Assembly (NCBI GenBank): GCA_963695375.1
Contig: OY968767.1
Coordinates: 2,170,001 to 2,234,000, forward strand
DNA length: 64,000 nt
From: JACCVL01 sp963695375
Lineage (GTDB): Bacteria; Actinomycetota; Actinomycetes; Propionibacteriales; Nocardioidaceae
Reading direction: 5' to 3'
The stretch's first letter is position 1. Each line of letters opens with the position of its first letter. Positions 39,518 through 48,056 of this stretch are shown one piece after another. Position numbers and translations under genes: made by a program. Below the pieces are notes generated by a model, which worked only from the letters and a program-made list of their open reading frames with translations, was not told the DNA's origin and made no database searches.

Positions 39518-40965
39518 CGCAGCTCGGACTCCGCGGACGTGATCGCCTCGAACTCCTCCTCGGGGGCGACCCCCACCAGGCGGTGCCGGCTGTAGAACCA
39601 GTAGTAGGCGAGGAATGCCACGAAGACCGCCGCGGTGATGCCGGCCGCCTGCACGTCCACGAAGAAGGTCGCCACCACCGCGAGGCAGGCCAGCACCAGC
39701 GCGACGCCGGTGGTGAACGTTCCGCCCGGCGTCCGGTACGGCCGCTCCAGGTCGGGTTCGCGGCGCCGCAGCATGATGTGGCTGAGCATCATCAGCACGT
39801 AGGAGACCGTGGCCCCGAACACGGCGATGTTGATCATCAGCGCGCCGTCCTCGGTGATGGCGGCGAGCAGGAAGCCGATCGTCGCGGGGACCAGCAGCGC
39901 AACCCACGGTGTGTGCCGCTTGCCGGTGAGCGCCAGGTACCGCGGCAGGTAGCCCGCACGGGACAGCGCGAACAGCTGGCGGGAGTAGCCGTAGATGATC
40001 GAGAAGAAGCTCGCGACCAGGCCGGCCAGCCCGACGTAGTTGACGAAGTCCGACATCCAGGTGTTGCCGTCGTAGGCGACCTTGAGCGCCTCGGGCAGCG
40101 GGTTGTCCGACGCCCGGATCGCCTCGGCACCCGCGCCACCGGGTGCGACCATCAAGATCAGCGCCGCGAAGATCAACAGCGCCACCATGGCCGCGATGAT
40201 GCCGCGGGGCATGTCCTTGCGCGGGTCGCGCGCCTCCTCGGCGGCGAGCGGCACCCCCTCGACGGCGAGGAAGAACCAGATGCCGTAGACGAAGGCGGCC
40301 AGCACCCCCGCGATGCCGAACGGCAGCAACGACGACGACCCCGCTGCCGAGCTGTCGACGGCGATGTCGGTGAGGTTGCTGGGGTCGAACTTCGGGATCA
40401 TCGCGACGACGAACAGCACCAGCGCGACGACGGCCACGGCGGTGATCACGAACATCAGCTTGAGTGCCTCGCCGACGCCGTACAGGTGCACGCCGACGAA
40501 GATGGCGTAGCAGGCCAGGTAGACCGGCCAGCCGGTGGTGAGCCCGAACAGGCCGAGCGCCTCGACGTAGCCGCCGATGAACACGACGATCGCGGCCGGT
40601 GCGATCGCATACTCGACGAGGATCGCCGTCCCGGTCGCGAAACCACCGAGCGGCCCCAGCGCGCGCCGGGCGAAGCCGTAGCCGGCACCGGCGACCGGGA
40701 TGGCCGAGGCGAGCTCGGCGAGGCCGAGCACCATGCAGGTGTACATGATCGCCATCAGCACGGTGGCGATCAGCAGCCCGCCGAAGCCGCCCTCGTCCAG
40801 GCCGAAGTTCCAGCCGGCGAAGTCGCCGGAGATGACGTAGGCCACGCCCAGCCCGGCCAGCAGGACCCAGCCGACCGACCCGCTCTGCAGCTTGCGATGG
40901 TCGAGGTAGTCCGACCCCACGGCGTCGTATTCGACTCCGTGCACTCGTCGACGCTGACCGGACAC
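39514..40965 (-). CDS. eat: APC-family amine permease, ethanolamine-permease type
   Basis: This is a polytopic transporter of 483 residues with about twelve hydrophobic helices, of the amino acid-polyamine-organocation superfamily. Blocks such as VISGDFAGWNFGL, AIPVAGAGYGFARRALGP and GTAILVEYAIAPAAI resemble ethanolamine permeases. GTG 40965 is preferred because GGGAGG lies 5 nt upstream; the longer frame to 41061 would run through the promoter. It has its own promoter, a near copy of the one before the ligase gene at 41974, so uptake and breakdown are probably co-regulated. The substrate is inferred. Confidence 0.87.
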   Translation of the reverse strand: MSGQRRRVHGVEYDAVGSDYLDHRKLQSGSVGWVLLAGLGVAYVISGDFAGWNFGLDEGGFGGLLIATVLMAIMYTCMVLGLAELASAIPVAGAGYGFARRALGPLGGFATGTAILVEYAIAPAAIVVFIGGYVEALGLFGLTTGWPVYLACYAIFVGVHLYGVGEALKLMFVITAVAVVALVLFVVAMIPKFDPSNLTDIAVDSSAAGSSSLLPFGIAGVLAAFVYGIWFFLAVEGVPLAAEEARDPRKDMPRGIIAAMVALLIFAALILMVAPGGAGAEAIRASDNPLPEALKVAYDGNTWMSDFVNYVGLAGLVASFFSIIYGYSRQLFALSRAGYLPRYLALTGKRHTPWVALLVPATIGFLLAAITEDGALMINIAVFGATVSYVLMMLSHIMLRRREPDLERPYRTPGGTFTTGVALVLACLAVVATFFVDVQAAGITAAVFVAFLAYYWFYSRHRLVGVAPEEEFEAITSAESELR

Positions 40966-40995
40966 GTGGACCTCCCGGCAAAGGAGTGGGTTCAG

Positions 40996-41036
40996 ACCAT
41001 TTCCTGGACTGAAGCGCAGCGGTCCCCGCGTGTCAA
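40996..41036 (-). promoter_or_regulatory. Promoter/operator of the amine permease gene
   Basis: On the minus strand TTGACA (41036-41031), a 17-nt spacer and TTCAGT (41013-41008) are followed by CCAGGAAATGGT (to 40996) and then TGGTnnnnACC, a FadR-type half-site pair. It shares the -35, the -10 and most of the downstream element with the promoter at 41869-41911. Confidence 0.65.
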
Positions 41037-41074
41037 GGAACCGAGCCGTACCGGATGGCAAGCAGTACGCAGCG

Positions 41075-41821
41075 TCACTCGAGGAATGCGCGCAGCAACG
41101 CTGCGGTGCCGCGCAGGTGCTCGTCCATGGCGGCCCGGGCCGGCACGGGCCGTCCGGCCAGGATCGCGGTCACGATGCGGCGGTGCTGGCGGTCCGAGTG
41201 CCGGATGTTCTTGTCGAGCAGCGGGATGGCCTCCAACAGCTCGTTCAGCGCCGTCCGCGCGTCCGCGACCGCGGCCGTCAGCGACGCCGAGCCGGACAGC
41301 TCGGCGACCGCCAGATGCAGCCGTGAGTCGCAGCGCCGGTAGTGCGCCGGGCGAGCCGCGCTGGTCTGGGCGAGCATCCGCTGCAGGTGGGCGACCTCGT
41401 CGGCGGTCAGGGTGCGCGCCGCCGCCTGCTCGGCGGCACCGGTCTCCAGCACGTGTCGATAGCTGAGCACGTCGTGCAGCCGGTCGTTCGCGCCGGTCGG
41501 TGGCGGCTGCGGCCGGGTGACGTCGGGTGCCCGGACGAAGGTGCCGCCGTACCGGCCGCGGCGTGACTCCACGTACCCGGCGTCCTGCAGTGCGCGCAGC
41601 GCCTCGCGCAAGGTCACCCGGCTCACCCCGAGCCGGGCGGACAGGTCCCGCTCGGCGGGCAGCCGTCCGCCGACCGGAACCACTCCCAGCTTGATCAGCT
41701 GGAGGACCCGCTCGATGGTCTCCTCGAAGGCGTTGCCCAGCCGGACCGGCCGGAGCAGGGCGTCGTCGGCTCGCGCCGCGGTGTCGGACCGATCGACCGG
41801 CATCGGCTGCAACGATGTCAT
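41075..41821 (-). CDS. GntR-family regulator, FadR/FCD type
   Basis: This transcription factor probably controls the surrounding amine genes. The 248-residue protein has an N-terminal winged helix (GRLPAERDLSARLGVSRVTLREALR, shown in part as PAERDLSARLGVSRVTLREA) and an all-helical FCD effector domain with metal-binding positions such as DSRLHLAVAELSG and HRRIVTAILAG. ATG 41821 is preferred over GTG 41824 because GGAGG lies 6 nt upstream. It sits between the two matching promoter elements and is divergent from the ligase operon. Confidence 0.92.
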   Translation of the reverse strand: MTSLQPMPVDRSDTAARADDALLRPVRLGNAFEETIERVLQLIKLGVVPVGGRLPAERDLSARLGVSRVTLREALRALQDAGYVESRRGRYGGTFVRAPDVTRPQPPPTGANDRLHDVLSYRHVLETGAAEQAAARTLTADEVAHLQRMLAQTSAARPAHYRRCDSRLHLAVAELSGSASLTAAVADARTALNELLEAIPLLDKNIRHSDRQHRRIVTAILAGRPVPARAAMDEHLRGTAALLRAFLE

Positions 41822-41868
41822 CACCGACCTCCAGCAGGGCGCCTCGAGCGTCCCGGCCGAGCTGACGA

Positions 41869-41911
41869 TTGACAGGCAGCGTAGGCCGGTGCTTCAGTCC
41901 GGGCAAATGGT
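41869..41911 (+). promoter_or_regulatory. Promoter of the gamma-glutamyl ligase operon
   Basis: TTGACA (41869-41874) and TTCAGT (41893-41898) are separated by 18 nt and followed by CCGGGCAAATGGT. This matches the permease promoter on the opposite strand. Transcription would start near 41905. Confidence 0.65.
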
Positions 41912-41926
41912 TCACTAGCGAGCCAT
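41907..41926 (+). promoter_or_regulatory. Imperfect 20-bp palindrome at the ligase transcription start
   Basis: The element is centred on CTAG, with arms ATGGTTCA and GAGCCAT matching at 16 of 20 positions when compared with its complement. It covers the predicted transcription start and is a likely operator for the GntR-type regulator. Confidence 0.5.
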
Positions 41927-41973
41927 TGCGCGGGCGGCCGACGATCCGCGTGGACGATGCCCGGGAGGCCGAC

Positions 41974-43338
41974 GTGACACAGCACGACCCGATGTTGACG
42001 GTGGAGCAGCTGCGTGAGCACATCGCGCACGGGCGGGTGGACACGGTGGTGGTGGCCTTCCCCGACATGCAGGGACGTCTGCAGGGCAAGCGGATCCACG
42101 CCCAGTTCTTCCTGGACACCGTGCTCGAGCACGGCACCGAGGGCTGCAACTACCTGCTCGCGGTCGATGTGGACATGAACACCGTGGACGGGTACGCCAT
42201 CAGCTCGTGGGAACGCGGCTATGGCGACATGGAGTTCGCGCTCGACCTGCCCACGCTGCACCTGGTCCCGTGGCTGCCGGGGACGGCCATGGTGATGTCG
42301 GACCTGGTCTGGCTGGACGAGGAGCACACCCCGGTCGCCGAGAGTCCGCGCGCGGTGCTGGCCGCACAGGTGGCCCGAGCCGCCGACAAGGGACTCACCG
42401 CCTTCGCCGGCACCGAGCTGGAGTTCATCGTCTTCAACAACACCTTCGAGGACGCGTGGAGTCGGACCTACCGCGACCTGACCCCGGCCAACCAGTACAA
42501 CGTCGACTACTCGCTGCTGGGAACGTCGCGGGTGGAGCCGCTGCTGCGCGACATCCGCAACGGCATGTTCGAGGCCGGCTTCGTGGTGGAGTCGGCGAAG
42601 GGTGAGTGCAACCTGGGTCAGCACGAGATCGCGTTCAAGTACGACGAGGTGATCCGCACGGCCGATCAGCACTCGGTCTACAAGAACGGGGCGAAGGAGA
42701 TCGCCTCGCTGCACGGCAAGTCCCTCACGTTCATGGCGAAGTTCGACCAGCGGGAGGGCAACTCCTGCCACATCCACATGAGCCTGCGCGGCACGGACGG
42801 CAGGATCGTCTTCGACGAGGGCGACGGTCAGACCCCGCTCTTCGAGCACTTCCTGGCCGGCGTGCAGGACACCATGTGCGAGCTCACCATGATGTACGCG
42901 CCGAACATCAACTCCTACAAGCGGTTCCAGCCGGGCAGCTTCGCGCCCATCTCGACCGCCTGGGGCTACGACAACCGGACCTGCTCGCTGCGCGTCGTCG
43001 GGCATGGTGCCGGGCTGCGGCTGGAGAACCGGCTTCCCGGAGGCGACGTGAACCCCTACCTCGCGCTGGCGGCCATGCTCGGCAGCGGGCTGCGCGGGAT
43101 CGAGCAGGAGCTGCCGCTGGAGCCGGCCTTCGGCGGCAACGCCTACGAGTCCGACCACCCGAAGGTCCCGACGACGTTGCGCGCGGCCCGGGACCTGTTC
43201 GCCGAGTCGGAGGCGGCGCGGGAGATCTTCGGGGAGGAGGTCGTGGCGCACTACGTCAACTACGCCGACGTCGAGCTGAAGGCCTACGACGCCGCGGTGA
43301 CCGACTGGGAACGCATTCGGGGATTCGAGAGGCTCTGA
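41974..43338 (+). CDS. Glutamine-synthetase-like gamma-glutamyl-amine ligase
   Basis: This is a type I glutamine-synthetase fold enzyme, more likely a gamma-glutamyl-ethanolamide or polyamine ligase (GlnA4 type of Streptomyces) than a true glutamine synthetase. The 454-residue protein has AGTELEFIVF (metal-binding glutamate), HEIAFKYDEV, NSCHIHMSL and RLPGGDVNPYLALAAML. The adenylylation site expected in housekeeping GlnA is not seen. GTG 41974 follows GGGAGG by 5 nt. It is followed within 8 nt by an aldehyde dehydrogenase. Identity as a ligase is firm; the amine is inferred from the permease. Confidence 0.88.
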   Translation: MTQHDPMLTVEQLREHIAHGRVDTVVVAFPDMQGRLQGKRIHAQFFLDTVLEHGTEGCNYLLAVDVDMNTVDGYAISSWERGYGDMEFALDLPTLHLVPWLPGTAMVMSDLVWLDEEHTPVAESPRAVLAAQVARAADKGLTAFAGTELEFIVFNNTFEDAWSRTYRDLTPANQYNVDYSLLGTSRVEPLLRDIRNGMFEAGFVVESAKGECNLGQHEIAFKYDEVIRTADQHSVYKNGAKEIASLHGKSLTFMAKFDQREGNSCHIHMSLRGTDGRIVFDEGDGQTPLFEHFLAGVQDTMCELTMMYAPNINSYKRFQPGSFAPISTAWGYDNRTCSLRVVGHGAGLRLENRLPGGDVNPYLALAAMLGSGLRGIEQELPLEPAFGGNAYESDHPKVPTTLRAARDLFAESEAAREIFGEEVVAHYVNYADVELKAYDAAVTDWERIRGFERL

Positions 43339-43345
43339 GGACGGT

Positions 43346-44716
43346 ATGACCGCAACGACCCACGACGTCGTCGACCCCGCCACCGAGCGCGTCGTCGCGA
43401 CCGTCGAGCTGGCCGACGTCGAGGACACGGATCGGGCGCTCGCGCGGGCCGCCAACGCCTTCGAGGGCTGGCGGCGAGTCGCCCCGGCCGATCGTGGCCG
43501 GCTGCTGCGCCGGTTCGCCGAGGCGGTGGACGCCGCCGGCGAGGAGCTGGCCCGGCTGGAGGTCACTGGTGCCGGGCACACGATCACCAACGCCCGCTGG
43601 GAGGCGGGCAACGTTCGCGACGTCCTGCACTACTACGCAGCGGCTCCGGAGCGCGCCTTCGGCCGGCAGATCCCCGTCGCCGGCGGGCTCGACGTCACGT
43701 TCAAGGAGCCGCTCGGCGTGGTCGCGGTGATCGTGCCCTGGAACTTCCCGATGCCGATCCTGGGCTGGGGGATGGCGCCGGCGCTCGCCGCGGGCAACAC
43801 CGTCGTCGTCAAGCCGGCCGAGCTGACCCCGCTCACCGCCGTCCGGATCGGTGAGCTGGCGCTCGAGGCGGGCCTCCCCGAGGACGTGCTCACCGTGCTG
43901 CCCGGCAAGGGATCGGTGGTGGGGGAGCGGTTCGTCACCTCGCCGCTGGTTCGCAAGATCTGCTTCACCGGGTCCACCGAGGTGGGCACGCGGATCATGG
44001 CCGGTGCCGCCGAGCAGGTGAAGCGGGTGACCCTCGAGCTGGGCGGCAAGAGCGCCAACGTGGTCTTCGCCGACGCCGACCTGGAGCGGGCCGCGGCCGA
44101 CGCGCCCGGCGGCGTCTTCGACAACGCCGGACAAGACTGCTGCGCCCGCAGCCGGATCCTGGTCGAGCGCAGCGCCTACGACCGATTCCTCGAGCTCCTC
44201 GAACCGGCCGTGGCGGCGGTCCGCGTGACCGACCCGGCCGACCCGGCGGCCGACATGGGCCCGCTGATCAGCTCCACCCAGCGCGATCGGGTGGCCGGCT
44301 ACGTGGACCCCGAGGTCGAGGTGGCCTTCCGCGGCGAGGCGCCCGACGGCGCCGGCTACTGGTACCCGCCGACGGTGGTGCTGCCGCGCGGCCCGGAGGA
44401 CCGGATCTGGCGTGAGGAGGTGTTCGGCCCGGTGGTGGCGGTGCTCCCGTTCGACGACGAGGCGGACGCCGTCGCGATGGCCAACGACAGCGACTACGGC
44501 CTGTCCGGCTCGATCTGGACCCGGGACGTCGGTCGGGCGCTGCGGGTCGCGCGCGGCATCGACGCGGGCAACCTGTCGGTGAACTCACACGCGTCGGTGC
44601 GCTACTCGACGCCGTTCGGTGGGTTCAAGCGGTCCGGTCTGGGGCGAGAGCTCGGTCCCGACGCGCTGGACTCGTTCAGCGAGGTCAAGAACGTCTTCAT
44701 CGACACGGAGGGTTGA
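43346..44716 (+). CDS. NAD(P)-dependent aldehyde dehydrogenase
   Basis: This enzyme probably oxidises the aldehyde formed from the gamma-glutamylated amine. The 456-residue protein has VPWNFP, FTGSTEVG, the general-base glutamate E231 in ELGGKS and the catalytic cysteine C265 in GQDC. The C-terminus carries PFGGFKRSGLGRE. It is in the same transcript as the ligase, 7 nt after its stop, and is followed by an SDR gene. Its direct substrate is not determined. Confidence 0.94.
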   Translation: MTATTHDVVDPATERVVATVELADVEDTDRALARAANAFEGWRRVAPADRGRLLRRFAEAVDAAGEELARLEVTGAGHTITNARWEAGNVRDVLHYYAAAPERAFGRQIPVAGGLDVTFKEPLGVVAVIVPWNFPMPILGWGMAPALAAGNTVVVKPAELTPLTAVRIGELALEAGLPEDVLTVLPGKGSVVGERFVTSPLVRKICFTGSTEVGTRIMAGAAEQVKRVTLELGGKSANVVFADADLERAAADAPGGVFDNAGQDCCARSRILVERSAYDRFLELLEPAVAAVRVTDPADPAADMGPLISSTQRDRVAGYVDPEVEVAFRGEAPDGAGYWYPPTVVLPRGPEDRIWREEVFGPVVAVLPFDDEADAVAMANDSDYGLSGSIWTRDVGRALRVARGIDAGNLSVNSHASVRYSTPFGGFKRSGLGRELGPDALDSFSEVKNVFIDTEG

Positions 44717-44718
44717 CG

Positions 44719-45495
44719 ATGGTGGAGCGCAGGGGCCGACTCGAGGGCAGGACGGCCCTGGTGACCGGCGGGTGCAGCGGGATCGGGCTGGCGACGGTGC
44801 GGCGGTTCGCCGACGAGGGGGCCAACGTCGTCGTCGCCGACATCGACGACGAGCGGGGTGGCGAGGTGGCCGACGAGGTGCGCGGTCGCTACGTGCACTG
44901 CGACGTCACCGACGCCGAGCAGGTGCAGGCGATGGTCGACGTGGCGGTGGACAGCTACGGCAGCCTGGACGTCGCGGTGCACAACGCCGGGGTCGCGCTT
45001 GCCGACGACGACTCCATCCTGGACACCGGCATCGCGGCCTGGCAGCGGGTGCAGGAGGTGAACCTGACCAGCGTCTACCTGTGCTGCAAGGCGGTGCTGC
45101 CGCAGATGATCGAGCAGGGTCGCGGGTCGATCATCAACACCGCCTCGTTCGTGGCCGTGGTGGGCGCCGCCACCTCGCAGATCTCCTACACCGCCAGCAA
45201 GGGCGGCGTGCTGGCGATGACCCGAGAGCTGGGCGTGCAGTTCGCCCGGCAGGGAGTCCGCGTCAACGCCTTGTGTCCCGGGCCGGTCGACACGCCGCTG
45301 CTGCAGGAGCTGTTCGCGACCGATCCCGAGCAGGCGCAGCGCCGGCTGGTGCACGTCCCGATGGGCCGGTTCGCCGACCCGGTGGAGATCGCGAACGCGG
45401 CCCTGTTCCTGGCCAGCGACGAGTCGAGCTTCATGACCGCGACGAGCTTCCTCGTCGACGGCGGGATCTGCGGCGCGTACGTGACGCCGCTGTGA
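44719..45495 (+). CDS. Short-chain dehydrogenase/reductase of the amine locus
   Basis: This NAD(P)-dependent alcohol/ketone oxidoreductase has 258 residues. It has TGGCSGIG, NAGV, catalytic serine in NTASF, YTASK (Tyr-Lys pair) and PGPVDTPLL. ATG 44719 is chosen because GGAGGG lies 6 nt upstream; the TTG at 44713 is inside that spacing. In the amine pathway it could oxidise the hydroxyl end of the gamma-glutamyl amino-alcohol to the aldehyde used by the preceding dehydrogenase. Confidence 0.92.
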   Translation: MVERRGRLEGRTALVTGGCSGIGLATVRRFADEGANVVVADIDDERGGEVADEVRGRYVHCDVTDAEQVQAMVDVAVDSYGSLDVAVHNAGVALADDDSILDTGIAAWQRVQEVNLTSVYLCCKAVLPQMIEQGRGSIINTASFVAVVGAATSQISYTASKGGVLAMTRELGVQFARQGVRVNALCPGPVDTPLLQELFATDPEQAQRRLVHVPMGRFADPVEIANAALFLASDESSFMTATSFLVDGGICGAYVTPL

Positions 45496-45505
45496 GGAGG
45501 CCCCG

Positions 45506-46219
45506 ATGCGGCCGGTGATCGGCATCACCGCCTACGTCGAGCCGGCGTCGTGGGCGGTGTGGCGGGACGTGCCTGCCGCGCTGGTGCCGCTCGCCTACGT
45601 CCGGCAGGTCCGCGAGGCGGGTGGTCTGCCGGTGGTGCTGCCGCCCTTCCCGCCGGACCCGGCGCCGGACGAGGTGGCCCTGCTGCTGGACCGGCTGGAC
45701 GGCCTGCTGCTGTCCGGCGGCGCGGATGTCGACCCGACCCGCTACGGCGGTGCGACCTCTCCGGCGGTGCAGGCACCGCGACCGGACCGGGACGGCACCG
45801 AGCTCTCGTTCGCCCGGGCGGCCGTCGAACGGGACCTGCCGCTGCTGGGGGTGTGCCGCGGCATGCAGGTGATGGCCGTGGCGGCCGGCGGCCGGCTGGA
45901 GGCGCACCTGCCGGACCGGATCGGCACTGACCTGCACGCCCCTGGTCCCGGCGTCTACGGATCGCACGGCGTCGGGATCAGTGCCGGGTCGCGGCTGGCG
46001 GGGGTCCTGGGTGAGCGGGTCGAGGTTCCGACCTACCACCACCAGGGGGTGCTGGAGCATCCTGGCCTGACCCCGGTCGCCTGGGCCGACGACGGGGTGC
46101 TGGAGGCGGTGGAGGACCCGGGAGCCCGGTTCCGGGTCGGGGTGCAGTGGCATCCGGAGGTCGGCTCGGACCCCCGGTTGTTCCAGGCCCTGGTCGAGGC
46201 GGCCGAGAAGCCCGGCTGA
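45506..46219 (+). CDS. Gamma-glutamyl-GABA hydrolase-type class I amidotransferase (PuuD-like)
   Basis: This peptidase C26 protein cleaves gamma-glutamyl bonds and would release glutamate at the end of the pathway. The 237-residue protein has LLLSGGADVDP, the nucleophile cysteine in GVCRGMQ and the catalytic pair in VQWHPE. GAGGAGG lies just before ATG 45506, 10 nt after the SDR stop. Its 3' third is overlapped on the other strand by the SURF1 frame. Confidence 0.92.
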   Translation: MRPVIGITAYVEPASWAVWRDVPAALVPLAYVRQVREAGGLPVVLPPFPPDPAPDEVALLLDRLDGLLLSGGADVDPTRYGGATSPAVQAPRPDRDGTELSFARAAVERDLPLLGVCRGMQVMAVAAGGRLEAHLPDRIGTDLHAPGPGVYGSHGVGISAGSRLAGVLGERVEVPTYHHQGVLEHPGLTPVAWADDGVLEAVEDPGARFRVGVQWHPEVGSDPRLFQALVEAAEKPG

Positions 46220-46961
46220 CCCGGTCGCGGCGGCGGTTCGGGTGCGCCTCGTCGTAGGCGAACCAGGCGTAGCCGAGCAGTGCGAGGAAGCCGAACAGGA
46301 ACCACTGCAAGCCATAGAACAGGTGCGGCCCGATGCCGGTCTCCGGCTGGTCCGGCCCGGTCAGCGCGCCCCCGGAGGTGGACGGTGTCTCCTCCAGGGC
46401 CTGCACGAACCCGCCGCGCAGCGGACCGTCCACCACGTCGGTCAGCGCAGCCGCCGAGACGGCGCGGACGGTGCCGTCGACGGGCGCGGTCGCCTCGCTC
46501 GGGGCATCGCTGTCCTGGCGCAGCCAGCCGGTCACCTCGACGGTGCCCGACGGCGGGGCGGGCACCTCGGCCGGGTCGGGGGTGCCGGCCGGCGACTCGA
46601 CGAAGCCGCGGTCGACGAGCACCACAGTGCCGTCGTCGAGGCGCAGCGGCACCACCACGTCGACCCCGCGCAGCGCCCCGCGGTTCTGGTACCGCACCAG
46701 CAGCTGGTCGGCTGACAGGTAGCTGCCGGTCAGCTCGACCGGACGCCACTCGACCGTCGCCGCGGGCGCTGCGCCGACCGCGGTCAGCGACTCCACCGGG
46801 ACGGGGGCGGCCTCCAGGTTGGCGGTCACCACGGCGTCCTCCGCCCGCCGCTCGCTCATCCGGTCCAGCTGCCACAGGCCGAGCCGGGCGCAAACGACCG
46901 CCACCACCACCGCGACCACGGCGAGCGCCAGCCAGCGCCGGGTCAGCAGGAACCGGTACAC
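45978..46961 (-). CDS. SURF1-family cytochrome oxidase assembly protein with long C-terminal tail
   Basis: SURF1 proteins help assemble aa3-type cytochrome oxidase. The core has an N-terminal membrane helix (LALAVVAVVVAVV), the LGLWQLDRM motif, VDRGFV, and a second helix near GPHLFYGLQWFLFGFLAL. Typical proteins end shortly after this helix, near WFAYDEAHPN, but this frame has no stop until 45978. It therefore gains about 80 Pro/Arg/Gly-rich residues encoded opposite the amidotransferase gene. The start is GTG 46961 (327 residues). The tail may be real read-through coding or the trace of a lost stop codon. Confidence 0.85.
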   Translation of the reverse strand: MYRFLLTRRWLALAVVAVVVAVVCARLGLWQLDRMSERRAEDAVVTANLEAAPVPVESLTAVGAAPAATVEWRPVELTGSYLSADQLLVRYQNRGALRGVDVVVPLRLDDGTVVLVDRGFVESPAGTPDPAEVPAPPSGTVEVTGWLRQDSDAPSEATAPVDGTVRAVSAAALTDVVDGPLRGGFVQALEETPSTSGGALTGPDQPETGIGPHLFYGLQWFLFGFLALLGYAWFAYDEAHPNRRRDRVSRASRPPRPGPGTTGGPSRPPDATAPRPGTGLPGPPPPPAPRRRPRRPGSGQDAPAPPGGGRSEPRPAHPGPPPAATRH

Positions 46962-46986
46962 CGCTCGACGGTACCCGGTGGCCCCG

Positions 46987-46992
46987 TACGAT
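46987..46992 (+). promoter_or_regulatory. -10 box for leaderless moaA
   Basis: TACGAT lies 6 nt before ATG 46999, with a weak -35-like CTCGAC 18 nt upstream. The same box and spacing precede dodecin. Confidence 0.55.
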
Positions 46993-46998
46993 GACCGG

Positions 46999-48015
46999 AT
47001 GGACGAGCTCCAGATGCCGACGACGGGTGGCCTGCTGGACCAGCACGGCCGGGTGGCCACCGACCTCCGCGTCTCGCTGACCGACCGCTGCAACCTGCGC
47101 TGCGAGTACTGCATGCCGGCCGAGGGGTTGGAGTGGATGGCCTCGGACATCACGCTGACCGACGACGAGGTGGTGCGGCTGGTCCGCGTCGGCGTCGAGC
47201 AGCTCGGCGTCCGGCAGGTCCGGTTCACCGGTGGCGAACCGCTGCTCCGTCGCGGCCTCGTCGGCATCGTCGAGCAGGTGGCCCGGCTCGATCCGCGACC
47301 GCGGATCGCGATGACCACCAACGCGCTGGGGCTGTCCCGCTCGGCCGGTGCCCTGGCGGCGGCGGGACTCGACCGGATCAACGTGAGTCTCGACTCGGTC
47401 CGGCAGGACACCTTCGCCACCGTGACCCGGCGGGACCGGCTCGACGACGTGTTGGCCGGCCTGGCGGCCGCCCGGGTGGCTGGGCTCGACCCGATCAAGG
47501 TCAACGCCGTGCTGCTGCGCGGGCTGAACGACGTCGAGGCGCCCGACCTGCTGCGCTGGTGCATGGCACACGGCTACCGGCTGCGCATCATCGAGCAGAT
47601 GCCGTTGGACGCCCAGCACGGCTGGGACCGGTCGGCCATGGTGACCGCGGAGGAGACCCTGGACCGGCTGTCGGAGCACTTCACGCTGAGTCCGGCGGTG
47701 ACGCCACGCGGCTCCGCACCGGCCGAGGAGTTCCTGGTCGACGGCGGGCCGGCCACGGTCGGCATCATCGCCTCGGTGACGCGGCCCTTCTGCGGCGACT
47801 GTGACCGGGTCCGGCTGACCGCCGACGGACAGGTCCGCAACTGCCTGTTCGCTCGCGAGGAGTCCGATCTGCGCACCCTCCTGCGGGCGGGCGCGGACGA
47901 CGTCGAACTCGCGCGGGCATGGCGGGTCGCGATGTGGGGCAAGCGGCCCGGGCACGGGATCGACGACGACCGGTTCCTGCAGCCGTCCCGGCCGATGAGC
48001 TCGATCGGCGGCTGA
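46999..48015 (+). CDS. moaA: MoaA, GTP 3',8-cyclase (molybdenum cofactor)
   Basis: This radical-SAM enzyme performs the first step of molybdopterin synthesis from GTP. The 338-residue protein has the SAM cluster motif CNLRCEYC, the FTGGEPLLR block, the C-terminal cluster motif CGDCDRVRLT with a distal NCLF cysteine, and the terminal GG dipeptide needed for activity. No other moa genes are adjacent. ATG 46999 is leaderless and divergent from SURF1. Confidence 0.97.
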   Translation: MDELQMPTTGGLLDQHGRVATDLRVSLTDRCNLRCEYCMPAEGLEWMASDITLTDDEVVRLVRVGVEQLGVRQVRFTGGEPLLRRGLVGIVEQVARLDPRPRIAMTTNALGLSRSAGALAAAGLDRINVSLDSVRQDTFATVTRRDRLDDVLAGLAAARVAGLDPIKVNAVLLRGLNDVEAPDLLRWCMAHGYRLRIIEQMPLDAQHGWDRSAMVTAEETLDRLSEHFTLSPAVTPRGSAPAEEFLVDGGPATVGIIASVTRPFCGDCDRVRLTADGQVRNCLFAREESDLRTLLRAGADDVELARAWRVAMWGKRPGHGIDDDRFLQPSRPMSSIGG

Positions 48016-48056
48016 ACGGCGCAGCCCGCCGGGTCGACCGGGACAGCTCGTCCGGG

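Noticed and set aside
41974..43338. Housekeeping glutamine synthetase GlnA
   Set aside because: There is no adenylylation site, and the setting with permease, aldehyde dehydrogenase and gamma-glutamyl hydrolase fits a gamma-glutamyl-amine ligase.
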